Source: Lachnospiraceae bacterium | GTDB taxonomy: Bacteria; Bacillota; Clostridia; Lachnospirales; Lachnospiraceae | Direction of reading: 5' to 3' | NCBI GenBank assembly: GCA_024403235.1 | Contig: JAKSSF010000009.1 | Location: 17,556 to 81,555, forward strand | Length of the DNA: 64,000 bases | Shown: positions 18,094 to 28,301 of the stretch, in pieces | How positions within the stretch are numbered: position 1 is the stretch's first letter | How the letters are laid out: each line of letters opens with the position of its first letter | Translations under genes and position numbers: made by a program | The notes under the pieces: model-generated | Seen by the model: the letters and a program-made list of their open reading frames with translations, nothing else | The model's database searches: none | What the model was told of the DNA's origin: nothing

Positions 18094-18663
18094 CTATCTG
18101 TTTTCGGCCTCATAATTCTTTTTTAACTGTCGATAATGTTCCAGAGATAAACCTCTAAACACTGTTTTTCGACCGATGAAACAGATAATTTGTGCAACCA
18201 GTAATCCTGCAAAGCTACCTGCACTATCGATTTTTACATCTCGAATAGAAGGACCTCTGCCCGCCACAAAGGATTGGTGATATTCGTCTAAGCCGGCAAA
18301 AGCCACACAGAAAATCATGCCAAGTAGTATGAGCCAAATGCCACGAATACGATACACATATAAGGGAAGAGCAATAGTCATGGCTAGTATAAAATATTCT
18401 GTCACATGGGCCATTTTCCGTACATAGGGATGTATTTGAATAATTAGCAATTCCAACATTTCGTTAGAATAGTGCTTTCCTGCTATTTTATTGTAGGCAA
18501 GAACCAGATAGTGGCTGACGGTGACACTTAAGTGGCCGGAACTGGTACCGTCCTGTGCGGAAAAAGAATAAATGATATACATCATACAAAGCGCCGGCAC
18601 AAAGGACAAAGGTTTTAATAAATATCGTAATAACTTTTTAAAAAATAATTTTGAAAATTTCAT
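18094..18663 (-). CDS. VanZ-like family membrane protein
   Basis: This 189-residue protein on the minus strand has a basic N-terminus and hydrophobic segments (FVPALCMMYIIYSFSAQDG; FILAMTIALPLYVY; WLILLGMIFCVAFAGLDEYHQ; AGLLVAQIICFIG). The SAQDGTSSG near the N-terminus, the HVTEYFILA segment and LDEYHQSFVAGRGPSIRDVKID are the recurrent VanZ-family motifs. VanZ itself raises teicoplanin resistance, but most family members have no known role. AAGAGA stands upstream of the start. It is transcribed against its neighbours and is probably a single-gene unit. Confidence 0.85.
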   Translation of the reverse strand: MKFSKLFFKKLLRYLLKPLSFVPALCMMYIIYSFSAQDGTSSGHLSVTVSHYLVLAYNKIAGKHYSNEMLELLIIQIHPYVRKMAHVTEYFILAMTIALPLYVYRIRGIWLILLGMIFCVAFAGLDEYHQSFVAGRGPSIRDVKIDSAGSFAGLLVAQIICFIGRKTVFRGLSLEHYRQLKKNYEAENR

Positions 18664-18840
18664 GCTATATCTCTTCTTTCTTTAAAATATCTATAATCAT
18701 ATGTTTGGAACAGTTTTCTTGATTTTGTTTTCCAATCATACCATAGATTTCTTAAATTTTGTAGAAGGAAAGGTTTAAGAATTACTGTACTTTTTCGTGA
18801 TTTTATGGTAATTTTAGTATAGTTTGGAGGTAGTGCGACA

Positions 18841-19302
18841 ATGACAGAACAGATGAGTAATGGGGAGATAATTGCATACTATAAAGCGGACTTGGAACGC
18901 TTGGCAAGATACATTCCCTGGCTGCAAAAAATTGAAGGCACCGCAGTTTCCCAAAGCTATGGAGACAATGGTGTGGCAGACCATTCTATAAAATTTCCCG
19001 TGTATGACAGTACCTTGCTTAGTTTTGTCAGAGAAGCAGATAAAAGCTGTTTTATGAATCGTAATTACCCCTATATATATTCCTGGAATAGACTGAATGG
19101 AATGGAATCGGAGTTAACTTTGATTGAAAATGCTACCATTCGGGATATGGAAAAGCTGGGCGGCATTTTATCCAGATATATTTTGGGCGGCAGAACAAAA
19201 GCAAAGCTTTGGTCTGACGGTGCTACCTATGGAATATATCTGGCAATATTGGAAAAGGCTTTGGAATTGGTGGCTTTTTGGGAAGGCCAACCGATGGAGT
19301 AG
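18841..19302 (+). CDS. Hypothetical protein
   Basis: This 153-residue protein is preceded by a clear GGAGG. It lacks a signal peptide and membrane helices. The C-terminal part (GGILSRYILGGRTKAKLWSD, then GIYLAILEKALELVAFW) looks like a motif I associate with small uncharacterised Clostridia proteins, but I cannot name the family. It is followed after 48 bp by a TetR regulator gene on the same strand, so the two may be co-transcribed. No function is proposed. Confidence 0.6.
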   Translation: MTEQMSNGEIIAYYKADLERLARYIPWLQKIEGTAVSQSYGDNGVADHSIKFPVYDSTLLSFVREADKSCFMNRNYPYIYSWNRLNGMESELTLIENATIRDMEKLGGILSRYILGGRTKAKLWSDGATYGIYLAILEKALELVAFWEGQPME

Positions 19303-19350
19303 TTTTAAGATAGAGATTTACGATTTGAGAAGAGGATTTGAAGAGGGGTT

Positions 19351-19938
19351 ATGGGTGAGAAATCAGAACAGAAAAAGGAATTGATTCTGGAAAAAGCAAG
19401 AGAAATCTTTGCACAAAAAGGCTTTAAGGATGTAACCATGAAGGATATTGTAGATGCCTGCGAAATCAGTCGCGGTGGGTTATATCTATATTATGGTTCT
19501 ACAGCAGAGGTGTTTTTAGATGTGCTTCAGGGCGAGATGGATCGGGAAGAGGATTCCATTGGGAAAAATGTGGGAAAACTTACCATGTCCGATATTTTAC
19601 TTTTGTTTTTGAAGGAACAGAAGAAAGAAATTTTACGGAAGAAAAATAGTCTGACCATTGCAGCTTATGAGTACTATTTTGAAAATAAACCACAAAAGAG
19701 TAAAGACAATCTTTTGAAAACCCAAATGGATATGGGGATAGAGGTGTTAGCCAAGATTTTGGAAGAGGGAGTAAACCGAGAAGAATTTTATTGTCCGGAT
19801 CCAAAAGCAGCAGCAAGAAATATCATGTTCACCATGGAGGGTATGAAAGTAAGCGCCAAGACTATGGGAATCAGTGAAAAAACAGTAGATGAGGAGCTTT
19901 TGTATATTTTAGGCGGCCTTGTGATAGAAGAAGATTAA
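19351..19938 (+). CDS. TetR/AcrR family transcriptional regulator
   Basis: This 195-residue protein has a classic N-terminal TetR helix-turn-helix (ILEKAREIFAQKGFKDVTMK, then CEISRGGLYLYYGSTAEVF, residues about 8-55). The C-terminal ligand domain is variable, so the inducer is unknown. GAGGGG precedes ATG 19351. purL starts 54 bp downstream on the same strand. Whether the regulator controls its own operon or purL cannot be told; I see no obvious palindromic operator in the short gap. Confidence 0.9.
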   Translation: MGEKSEQKKELILEKAREIFAQKGFKDVTMKDIVDACEISRGGLYLYYGSTAEVFLDVLQGEMDREEDSIGKNVGKLTMSDILLLFLKEQKKEILRKKNSLTIAAYEYYFENKPQKSKDNLLKTQMDMGIEVLAKILEEGVNREEFYCPDPKAAARNIMFTMEGMKVSAKTMGISEKTVDEELLYILGGLVIEED

Positions 19939-19991
19939 AAAATACTAGAAAGAAGACAATGCTTGGGAAAATCCTGAGAGAGAGGAAAAAA

Positions 19992-22900
19992 ATGGGTAAC
20001 GTAAAACGTATCTACGTGGAGAAAAAAGAACCCTTTGCAGTAAAAGCAAGGGAATTAAAGGAGGAGATTGCAGGCTATCTGAATATTGACAGTGTGACTT
20101 CTGTAAGAGAATTCATTCGCTACGATGTAGAGAATCTTTCTGATGAAATATTTGAATTGGCTTGCAACCGTGTGTTTTCTGAACCACCGGTAGATATTTT
20201 GTATAGAGAAACGATTGACATTCCGGCAGATGGAAAAGTGTTTAGTGTGGAATTTTTACCGGGGCAATTTGACCAGAGAGCAGATTCCGCATTACAGTGT
20301 GTACAGTTTTTAAAGGAAGATGAAAATCCTATTATTAAAACTGCAGTTACCTATTTGATTCAGGGAAATCTTTCTGAGGAAGAATTAGAGAAAATCAAAA
20401 ATTATTGTATTAATCCGGTAGATTCCAGAGAAACCGATATGGTAAAACCGGAAACTTTGGAGACTGTTTTTGCCACTCCTGAGGATGTAAAGATTTTTGA
20501 TGGCTTCCGTGATATGGAAGATGCAGAATTTAGAGAATTATATCGTTCTTTAGGTCTTGCCATGACCTATAAGGATTTCTTACATATTCAAAATTATTTC
20601 AGGAAGGAAGAAGAAAGAGACCCTTCCATTACAGAAATTCGTGTATTGGATACCTATTGGTCTGACCATTGCCGTCATACCACCTTCTCTACAGAATTAA
20701 AAAATGTAGAATTTGGAGAGGGTTACTACAGAACCCCTATTGAAACCACTTATCAAAGCTATTTGGATACCAGAGAAGAGATTTTTGCAGGGCGCCATGA
20801 CAAGTTTGTATGCTTGATGGATTTGGCTCTTATGGCAATGCGTAAGCTTCGTGCAGAAGGCAAGTTAGAGGATATGGAAGTATCTGATGAAATCAATGCT
20901 TGTTCCGTAGTGGTTCCTGTGGAAATGGACTACGGGGATGGTCCTGTGGAAGAAGAATGGTTGGTATTTTTCAAAAATGAGACCCACAACCATCCTACTG
21001 AAATAGAACCTTTTGGTGGTGCTGCAACCTGTCTTGGTGGCGCCATTCGTGATCCCCTTTCCGGTCGTGGCTATGTATATCAGGCAATGCGTGTTACCGG
21101 TGCAGCAGATCCTACTGTTCCTGTAGCAGATACCTTAAAAGGAAAATTATCTCAGAAAAAATTAGTCCGTGGTGCAGCCAGCGGATATTCTTCTTATGGG
21201 AATCAGATTGGTTTGGCTACCGGCTATGTAAAAGAAATTTATCATCCCGATTATGTAGCAAAACGTATGGAAATCGGCGCTGTTATGGGTGCCGCTCCCA
21301 GAAAAAATGTAATGCGTAAAAATTCTGATCCGGGAGATATTATTATTCTCTTAGGGGGCCGTACCGGTCGTGATGGCTGTGGCGGTGCAACCGGTTCTTC
21401 TAAGGTTCATACGGAAACCAGTATTGAAACCTGTGGAGCAGAAGTACAAAAGGGAAATGCGCCTACAGAGCGTAAGATTCAGCGCTTATTCCGTCGGGAA
21501 GAAGTGAGCAAATTAATCAAAAAATGTAATGACTTTGGTGCCGGCGGTGTTTCCGTTGCCATTGGGGAATTGGCACCGGGCTTAATCGTAGATTTGGATA
21601 AGGTACCAAAAAAATATGCCGGCTTGGATGGTACAGAGCTTGCCATTTCCGAATCTCAGGAGCGTATGGCAGTAGTAATCGATCCTGGCAAGGTAGAAGA
21701 ATTCTTAGGCTACGCAGCAGAAGAAAATCTGGAAGCTGTAGAGGTTGCTGTGGTAACGGAAGATCCTAGATTGGTATTACAGTGGAGAGGGAAGGAAATT
21801 GTCAATATTTCCAGAGCATTCCTGGATACCAACGGGGCACACCAGGAAACCAATGTAAAGGTAGATATTCCATCCAATAAAAATAATTATTTTGAAAAAT
21901 ATGCCATTGAGGGCGTTGATCAGGCATTGGAAGAAGGGGATGCAAAGAAAGCATTCTTCACTGTATTGTCTGATTTGAATGTATGTTCTCAAAAAGGTCT
22001 GGTAGAGATGTTCGATGCTTCTATTGGAGCAGGCAGCGTTTATATGCCTTATGGTGGGAAATATCAGTTAACAGAGACCCAGGCTATGGTAGCAAAGCTT
22101 CCGGTGTTAAAGGGAACTACAGATACTGTGACTATGATGAGTTATGGTTTTGATCCTTATGTTTCAAAATGGAGTCCTTATCACGGCGCTATCTATGCCA
22201 TTACGGAGTCTATGGCAAGAATTGTTGCAAACGGTGGTGATTTTAGTAAGATTCGTTTTACTTTCCAGGAATACTTCCGTCGTATGACAGAGGAACCTTC
22301 TCGTTGGAGTCAGCCTTTTGCTGCACTGTTAGGTGCTTTTGATGCGCAGATTGGATATGGCCTTCCTTCTATCGGTGGAAAAGACAGTATGTCCGGAACC
22401 TTCAATCAGATTGATGTTCCGCCTACTTTAGTTTCCTTCGCAGTGGATGTAGCAAAAGAAGGAAATATTGTTACTCCTGAGTTAAAGAAAGATGGCAATA
22501 AGTTGGTTCGTTTCTCTATTGAGAAGGATGACTACTATGTACCGGTTTATGCAAAGGTAATGCAGCTATATAAAGAAATTCAGCGCTTGATGGAAGAAAA
22601 AGTAATTGTATCTGCCTATGCCTTAGACAGTAAGGGTGTTGTTGCTGCAGCTGCAAAGATGGCCTTTGGTAATGCCATGGGTGTGACTTTCTCAGATGAG
22701 GTTGAATTAGAAGAATTATTTGAAAATGGTCTGGGCGATATTTTGGCAGAAGTAGATGCTGACAGAATGAACCAGATAGATTGTGAATACCAGTTGATTG
22801 GTACCGTAACCGATGCAAATCAGTTTGTATTTGGTAATGTGGTAGTAAACGGTGAGGATGCTTTGGCAACCTGGAAGAACACATTAGAAAAGGTATTCCC

Positions 22901-23786
22901 TACCAAGGCTGTGAAAGCAGTAGATGCAGTAGATAGTCCATTATATAAAGCGGACAGTATCTATGTATGTAAGAATAAGATTGCAAAACCCCATGTATTT
23001 ATTCCTGTATTCCCGGGAACCAACTGTGAATATGACAGTACCAAGGCCTTTGAGAGAGCCGGTGCAATTGTATCAACCAGAGTGTTCAAGAACCTTTCTG
23101 CAGAGGATATTCGCAGTTCTGTAGATGCCTTTGTGGAGGAAATTAATCAGGCGCAGATTATTATGTTCCCCGGCGGTTTCTCTGCCGGTGATGAACCGGA
23201 TGGTAGTGCAAAATTCTTTGCTACTGCATTCCAGAATGCAAAGATTAAAGAAGCAGTAGAAAAACTGTTGCAGGAAAGAGACGGACTTTGCTTAGGTATC
23301 TGTAATGGTTTCCAGGCTTTGATTAAATTAGGGCTGGTGCCAAAGGGACAGATTGTTGGGCAGAATAGTGAAGCACCTACCTTGACTTACAACACCATTA
23401 ACCGTCACATTTCCAAGATGGTATATACCAAAGTGGTTTCCAATAAATCTCCTTGGTTACAGTTGGCAGAACTGGGACAAACCTATGTAAATCCTGCTTC
23501 TCATGGTGAGGGCCGATTTGTTGCTACAAAGGAATGGCTGGATAAGCTGTTTGCCAATGGACAGGTTGCAACCCAATATGCAGATATTGACGGCAATGTT
23601 TCTATGGATGAAGAATGGAATGTCAACGGTTCTTATATGGCGATTGAAGGTATTACTTCTCCTGATGGTCGTTGTTTGGGTAAGATGGCTCATTCGGAAA
23701 GAAGAGACCGTAGCGTGGCGATGAACATTTACGGAGAACAGGATATGAAGATTTTTGAATCCGGTGTGAAATATTTTAAAGACTAA
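19992..23786 (+). CDS. purL: Phosphoribosylformylglycinamidine synthase, single chain
   Basis: This enzyme makes FGAM from FGAR, ATP and glutamine in purine synthesis. It is the large single-chain type of about 1264 residues that carries PurS-like, PurL and PurQ parts in one protein. The start ATG 19992 (MGNVKRIYVEKK) follows GAGAGG; an upstream in-frame ATG at 19959 is less likely. HCRHTTFSTEL, FKNETHNHPTEIEPFGGAAT and GGKDSMSGTF mark the synthetase domains. The C-terminal amidotransferase has FPGTNCEYD, nucleophile Cys1104 in LGICNGFQ and HGEGRF. It is unlinked from purF. A terminator follows directly. Confidence 0.96.
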   Translation: MGNVKRIYVEKKEPFAVKARELKEEIAGYLNIDSVTSVREFIRYDVENLSDEIFELACNRVFSEPPVDILYRETIDIPADGKVFSVEFLPGQFDQRADSALQCVQFLKEDENPIIKTAVTYLIQGNLSEEELEKIKNYCINPVDSRETDMVKPETLETVFATPEDVKIFDGFRDMEDAEFRELYRSLGLAMTYKDFLHIQNYFRKEEERDPSITEIRVLDTYWSDHCRHTTFSTELKNVEFGEGYYRTPIETTYQSYLDTREEIFAGRHDKFVCLMDLALMAMRKLRAEGKLEDMEVSDEINACSVVVPVEMDYGDGPVEEEWLVFFKNETHNHPTEIEPFGGAATCLGGAIRDPLSGRGYVYQAMRVTGAADPTVPVADTLKGKLSQKKLVRGAASGYSSYGNQIGLATGYVKEIYHPDYVAKRMEIGAVMGAAPRKNVMRKNSDPGDIIILLGGRTGRDGCGGATGSSKVHTETSIETCGAEVQKGNAPTERKIQRLFRREEVSKLIKKCNDFGAGGVSVAIGELAPGLIVDLDKVPKKYAGLDGTELAISESQERMAVVIDPGKVEEFLGYAAEENLEAVEVAVVTEDPRLVLQWRGKEIVNISRAFLDTNGAHQETNVKVDIPSNKNNYFEKYAIEGVDQALEEGDAKKAFFTVLSDLNVCSQKGLVEMFDASIGAGSVYMPYGGKYQLTETQAMVAKLPVLKGTTDTVTMMSYGFDPYVSKWSPYHGAIYAITESMARIVANGGDFSKIRFTFQEYFRRMTEEPSRWSQPFAALLGAFDAQIGYGLPSIGGKDSMSGTFNQIDVPPTLVSFAVDVAKEGNIVTPELKKDGNKLVRFSIEKDDYYVPVYAKVMQLYKEIQRLMEEKVIVSAYALDSKGVVAAAAKMAFGNAMGVTFSDEVELEELFENGLGDILAEVDADRMNQIDCEYQLIGTVTDANQFVFGNVVVNGEDALATWKNTLEKVFPTKAVKAVDAVDSPLYKADSIYVCKNKIAKPHVFIPVFPGTNCEYDSTKAFERAGAIVSTRVFKNLSAEDIRSSVDAFVEEINQAQIIMFPGGFSAGDEPDGSAKFFATAFQNAKIKEAVEKLLQERDGLCLGICNGFQALIKLGLVPKGQIVGQNSEAPTLTYNTINRHISKMVYTKVVSNKSPWLQLAELGQTYVNPASHGEGRFVATKEWLDKLFANGQVATQYADIDGNVSMDEEWNVNGSYMAIEGITSPDGRCLGKMAHSERRDRSVAMNIYGEQDMKIFESGVKYFKD

Positions 23787-23790
23787 AAGC

Positions 23791-23823
23791 AAAGAGGCTT
23801 CCTTTTATGGGAAGTCTCTTTTT
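23791..23823 (+). terminator. Terminator after purL
   Basis: The stem AAAGAGGCTTCC / GGGAAGTCTCTTT, loop of about 6 nt, merges into a run of T residues. Confidence 0.8.
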
Positions 23824-23853
23824 CAGAAAACACATTTTGAAAGAGGTGACAGC

Positions 23854-25059
23854 ATGGAAACACAGAAAAAAGCGTTTTTGATTCTGGAAGATGGAACCGT
23901 ATTCACAGGTATTTCCATTGGGGCAGACAAAGAAATTATCAGTGAGATCGTTTTTAATACCTCAATGGCTGGGTATTTGGAGGTTTTAACGGACCCTTCC
24001 TATGCAGGACAGGCTGTTTGTATGACCTATCCCTTGATTGGAAATTATGGAATCTGCAGAGATGATTTTGAATCCAAAAGACCATGGCCGGATGGATTTA
24101 TTGTGAGAGAACTCTCCAGAACCCACAGTAATTTTCGCTCCGAAATGAGCATTCAGGATTTATTGGCAGAGTTTGATGTACCTGGAATTGCCGGCATTGA
24201 TACCAGAGCTTTGACCAAGATTTTGCGAGAAAAGGGTACTATGAATGGTATGATTACTACCAATTCCCAGTATCAATTAGAGGAAGTGCTTCCCAGACTG
24301 AAAGTCTATACCACCGGAAAGGTAGTAGAAAAAGTAAGCTGTAAAGAAAAGTGGCAATGGAAAGGCACCACAGATTTGGCAGAAAACGGTCCTTTATCAG
24401 GATCCGCCAGATTCTCAAAAGAGGCTTTTGAACGAGGCGAAAAAGAGTTGAAGCCATCTATGGTGAAATCCTTAAATGGAAAAGGGTACCACATTGCTTT
24501 AATGGATTTTGGGGCAAAGAGCAATATTCCAAGATCGTTGGCACAAAGAGGTTGTGATGTGACCATTTTCCCGGCCTGGACCAGTGCAGAAGAAATCTTA
24601 GCAAGTAATCCGGATGGCATTATGCTTAGTAACGGCCCTGGAGATCCTAAGGAATGTACCGGAATCATAGAAGAAATTAAAAAATTGTATGCAAGTGATG
24701 TACCGATTTTTGCGATTTGTTTAGGACATCAGTTGATGGCACTGGCAAACGGAGCAGATACCCATCGATTGAAATATGGCCATCGTGGAGGCAATCATCC
24801 GGTCAAAGATTTGGAAACCGGTAGAGTGTACATTTCTTCCCAGAATCATGGCTATGTGGTAGATACAGAACATTTAGATCCTGCAGTTGCAGTACCTGCG
24901 TTTGTAAATGTGAATGATGGTACCAATGAGGGACTTCGGTATATTGGAAAGAATATATTTACGGTGCAGTTCCACCCGGAAGCATGTCCCGGACCACAGG
25001 ATTCCGGATATTTGTTTGATCGTTTTATTGCAATGATTGCTGAGGGCAAGAAGGCTTAA
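23854..25059 (+). CDS. carA: Carbamoyl phosphate synthase small subunit
   Basis: CarA hydrolyses glutamine and channels ammonia to CarB for carbamoyl phosphate, used in pyrimidine and arginine synthesis. The 401-residue protein has the N-terminal CarA domain (VFNTSMAGYLEVLTDPSYAG; GIAGIDTRALTK) and a class I amidotransferase domain with SNGPGDP, the nucleophile in AICLGHQ and VQFHPEA. It is about 40 residues longer than most CarA, through an insert near the domain junction (about residues 155-205). AAGAGGTG precedes the ATG. No pyrimidine attenuator is visible in the 30-bp gap after the purL terminator. Confidence 0.95.
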   Translation: METQKKAFLILEDGTVFTGISIGADKEIISEIVFNTSMAGYLEVLTDPSYAGQAVCMTYPLIGNYGICRDDFESKRPWPDGFIVRELSRTHSNFRSEMSIQDLLAEFDVPGIAGIDTRALTKILREKGTMNGMITTNSQYQLEEVLPRLKVYTTGKVVEKVSCKEKWQWKGTTDLAENGPLSGSARFSKEAFERGEKELKPSMVKSLNGKGYHIALMDFGAKSNIPRSLAQRGCDVTIFPAWTSAEEILASNPDGIMLSNGPGDPKECTGIIEEIKKLYASDVPIFAICLGHQLMALANGADTHRLKYGHRGGNHPVKDLETGRVYISSQNHGYVVDTEHLDPAVAVPAFVNVNDGTNEGLRYIGKNIFTVQFHPEACPGPQDSGYLFDRFIAMIAEGKKA

Positions 25060-25091
25060 CCAGAATATCCCTCGAGGAAAGGAGACAGAAA

Positions 25092-28000
25092 ATGCCAAAA
25101 GATCCGAATGTGAAAAAAGTAATGGTAATCGGTTCCGGTCCTATTGTTATTGGACAGGCTGCAGAATTCGACTATGCCGGTACACAGGCTTGCCGTTCCT
25201 TAAAAGAAGAAGGAATGGAGGTGGTTTTAGTCAATTCTAATCCGGCAACCATTATGACAGATAAAGATATTGCAGATGCAGTGTATATCGAGCCCTTAAC
25301 CGTAAAGGTTTTGGAATCTATTATTGAAAAGGAAAAACCGGATAGTATTTTACCTACCCTGGGTGGTCAGGCGGGATTAAATCTGGGTATGGAATTAGAA
25401 GAATCGGGCTTTTTGAAAAAACATGGAGTGACCTTACTTGGTACTACAGCAGAAACCATCCGTAATGCGGAAGGTCGTCAGGAGTTTAAGGATTTGATGG
25501 AGCGAATCGGCGAACCCTGTGCAGCTTCTAAGGTAGTAGAGTCTGTAGAAGATGGTGTGGCCTTTACCAATACCATCGGCTATCCTGTAGTACTTCGTCC
25601 GGCCTATACCTTAGGCGGCTCCGGTGGGGGTATTGCCCATAATCAGATAGAGTTGGAGGAAATCCTGGAAAATGGTCTTCGTTTATCCCGTGTAGGGCAG
25701 GTTCTGGTAGAACGCTGTATTGCAGGATGGAAAGAAATTGAATATGAAGTAATGCGAGATAGTGCAGGCAACTGTATTACCGTTTGTAATATGGAAAACA
25801 TTGATCCTGTTGGAGTTCATACAGGAGACAGTATTGTTGTAGCACCTTCCCAAACCTTAAGTGACAAAGAGTATCAGATGCTTCGTAGCTCTGCATTAAA
25901 TATTATCAATGAGCTGAAAATTACCGGTGGTTGTAATGTGCAGTTTGCACTTCACCCCACCAGTTTTGAATATTGTGTTATCGAGGTAAATCCTCGTGTT
26001 AGCCGTTCCTCTGCTTTGGCAAGTAAAGCAACCGGCTATCCTATCGCAAAGGTAGCGGCAAAGATTGCCTTGGGATATACCTTGGACGAAATTAAAAATG
26101 CTATTACCGGAAAAACCTATGCCAGCTTTGAGCCGGCCTTAGATTATTGTGTTGTAAAAATGCCCAGATTGCCTTTTGATAAATTTATTACGGCAAAGCG
26201 TACCTTAACCACACAGATGAAGGCTACAGGCGAAGTTATGAGTATTGCTCACAACTTTGAAGGGGCTATGATGAAAGCAATTCGTTCCTTGGAGCAGCAT
26301 GTAGATTGCTTGCGTAGTTACGATTTTACTTCTCTTTCCAAAGAGGATTTGTTAGAACGCTTAAAGCTAGTGGATGACCAGAGAATTTGGGTTATTGCGG
26401 AAGCCATTCGTAAGGGCATTTCTCAAAAAGAAATCCATGATATTACTATGGTGGATGAATGGTTTATTGATAAATTAGCCATTTTAACAGAAATGGAAAC
26501 TCGTCTGGAAACAGAAGAATTGACGGTAGATCTTTTGACCGAGGCAAAACGAATCGAATTCCCGGACAATGTGATAGCCCGTCTCAGTGGAAAAACAGAA
26601 GAAGAAATTCGTGCTCTTCGCTATGAAAATCATATTCTGGCCAGATTTAAGATGGTAGATACCTGTGCCGCAGAATTTTCTGCTTCTACCCCCTATTACT
26701 ATTCTGTATTTGAGGGAGAGAATGAAGCAGAGGCAACTCATCCGGAAAAGAAAGTACTGGTACTTGGTTCCGGACCAATCCGAATTGGACAGGGTATCGA
26801 ATTTGACTATTGTTCTGTACATGCCACCTGGGCCTTTAAGAAGATGGGCTATGAAACGGTTATCGTCAATAATAACCCGGAAACTGTAAGTACAGACTTT
26901 GACATTGCAGATAAATTGTATTTTGAACCACTTACACCGGAAGATGTTCGTAACATTGTAGATCAGGAAAAACCGGACGGAGCAGTGGTACAGTTTGGCG
27001 GACAGACAGCTATTAAGCTAACAGAAAGCCTGATGGAAATGGGCGTGCCTATTTTAGGTACCAGTGCAGAAAATGTAGACGCAGCAGAAGATAGAGAACT
27101 ATTTGATGCCATATTAGAGCAGTGCGAAATTCCAAGACCTTCCGGTGGAACCGTATATACGGCAGAAGAAGCCAAAGCAGTAGCCAATAAGTTAGGCTAC
27201 CCGGTATTGGTTCGTCCTTCTTATGTATTGGGGGGCCAGGGGATGCAGATTGCTTTGTCGGATAAAGAAGTAGAAGAGTTTATGGAAATTATCAATCGAA
27301 TTGCCCAGGATCATCCTATTTTGGTAGACAAGTATTTGATGGGTAAGGAAATTGAGGTAGATGCGGTTTGTGATGGCACAGATATTTTGATTCCCGGTAT
27401 TATGGAGCATATTGAGCGTGCCGGTGTTCATTCAGGCGACAGTATTTCTGTATATCCGGCGCAGACCATTAGTACCCATGTAAAAGAAACCATTGCAGAA
27501 TATACCAGACGTTTGGCAAAGGCTCTACATGTCATTGGTATGATTAATATTCAGTTTATTGCGGTAGGAGAGGATGTGTATGTTATCGAAGTAAATCCAC
27601 GCTCCAGCCGTACCGTTCCCTATATCAGCAAGGTAACAGGTATTCCTATTGTGGATTTGGCTACCCAGGTGATTGTAGGAAAGACCATAAAAGAGTTAGG
27701 CTATGAGCCTGGCTTACAGTCAGAGGCAGACTATATCGCCATTAAAATGCCTGTATTCTCCTTTGAAAAGATTCGTGGGGCAGAAATTAGCCTTGGACCG
27801 GAAATGAAGTCCACAGGAGAATGTTTGGGCATCGGAAGCACCTTCCATGAGGCCCTTTATAAAGCCTTCCTGGGAGCAGGATTTGACCTGCCAAAACACA
27901 AGCAGATGATTGTGACAGTTAAGGATGCGGATAAAGGAGAAGCTATTCAAATCGCCAAGCGCTTTGAGAAACTGGGATATATTATCTATGCCACCAGAAG

Positions 28001-28301
28001 TACTGCAGCGGCACTCAAAGAAGCCGGTGTAAAGGCCAGAAAGGTCAATAAAATCCACCAGGAATCGCCCACTGTAATGGACCTTTTATTAGGACATCGT
28101 ATTGATTTGGTGATTGATACGCCGACCCAGGGACGAGATAGATCCGGAGACGGGTTTTTGATTCGTCGTACAGCCATTGAGACAGGCGTAAACTGTTTGA
28201 GAAGTTTGGATACGGCAAACGCTTTGGTAACCAGCTTAGAGCATGGGGCAGAGCAGATGCATTTGGTAGATATCGCAAAGGTAGTAAATCGTGGCAAATA
28301 A
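25092..28301 (+). CDS. carB: Carbamoyl phosphate synthase large subunit
   Basis: CarB carries out the two ATP-dependent phosphorylations. The 1069-residue length is normal. Two homologous halves are visible, each opening with a nucleotide-binding segment (VIGSGPIVIGQAAEFDYAG near residue 12; VLGSGPIRIGQGIEFDYCS near 556). ATP-grasp motifs (EVNPRVSRSSALASKATGYP; EVNPRSSRTVPYISKVTGIP) occur in both halves. The C-terminal allosteric MGS-like domain includes VIDTPTQGRDRSGDGFLIRR. It lies 32 bp after carA and overlaps queH by 11 bp. Confidence 0.97.
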   Translation: MPKDPNVKKVMVIGSGPIVIGQAAEFDYAGTQACRSLKEEGMEVVLVNSNPATIMTDKDIADAVYIEPLTVKVLESIIEKEKPDSILPTLGGQAGLNLGMELEESGFLKKHGVTLLGTTAETIRNAEGRQEFKDLMERIGEPCAASKVVESVEDGVAFTNTIGYPVVLRPAYTLGGSGGGIAHNQIELEEILENGLRLSRVGQVLVERCIAGWKEIEYEVMRDSAGNCITVCNMENIDPVGVHTGDSIVVAPSQTLSDKEYQMLRSSALNIINELKITGGCNVQFALHPTSFEYCVIEVNPRVSRSSALASKATGYPIAKVAAKIALGYTLDEIKNAITGKTYASFEPALDYCVVKMPRLPFDKFITAKRTLTTQMKATGEVMSIAHNFEGAMMKAIRSLEQHVDCLRSYDFTSLSKEDLLERLKLVDDQRIWVIAEAIRKGISQKEIHDITMVDEWFIDKLAILTEMETRLETEELTVDLLTEAKRIEFPDNVIARLSGKTEEEIRALRYENHILARFKMVDTCAAEFSASTPYYYSVFEGENEAEATHPEKKVLVLGSGPIRIGQGIEFDYCSVHATWAFKKMGYETVIVNNNPETVSTDFDIADKLYFEPLTPEDVRNIVDQEKPDGAVVQFGGQTAIKLTESLMEMGVPILGTSAENVDAAEDRELFDAILEQCEIPRPSGGTVYTAEEAKAVANKLGYPVLVRPSYVLGGQGMQIALSDKEVEEFMEIINRIAQDHPILVDKYLMGKEIEVDAVCDGTDILIPGIMEHIERAGVHSGDSISVYPAQTISTHVKETIAEYTRRLAKALHVIGMINIQFIAVGEDVYVIEVNPRSSRTVPYISKVTGIPIVDLATQVIVGKTIKELGYEPGLQSEADYIAIKMPVFSFEKIRGAEISLGPEMKSTGECLGIGSTFHEALYKAFLGAGFDLPKHKQMIVTVKDADKGEAIQIAKRFEKLGYIIYATRSTAAALKEAGVKARKVNKIHQESPTVMDLLLGHRIDLVIDTPTQGRDRSGDGFLIRRTAIETGVNCLRSLDTANALVTSLEHGAEQMHLVDIAKVVNRGK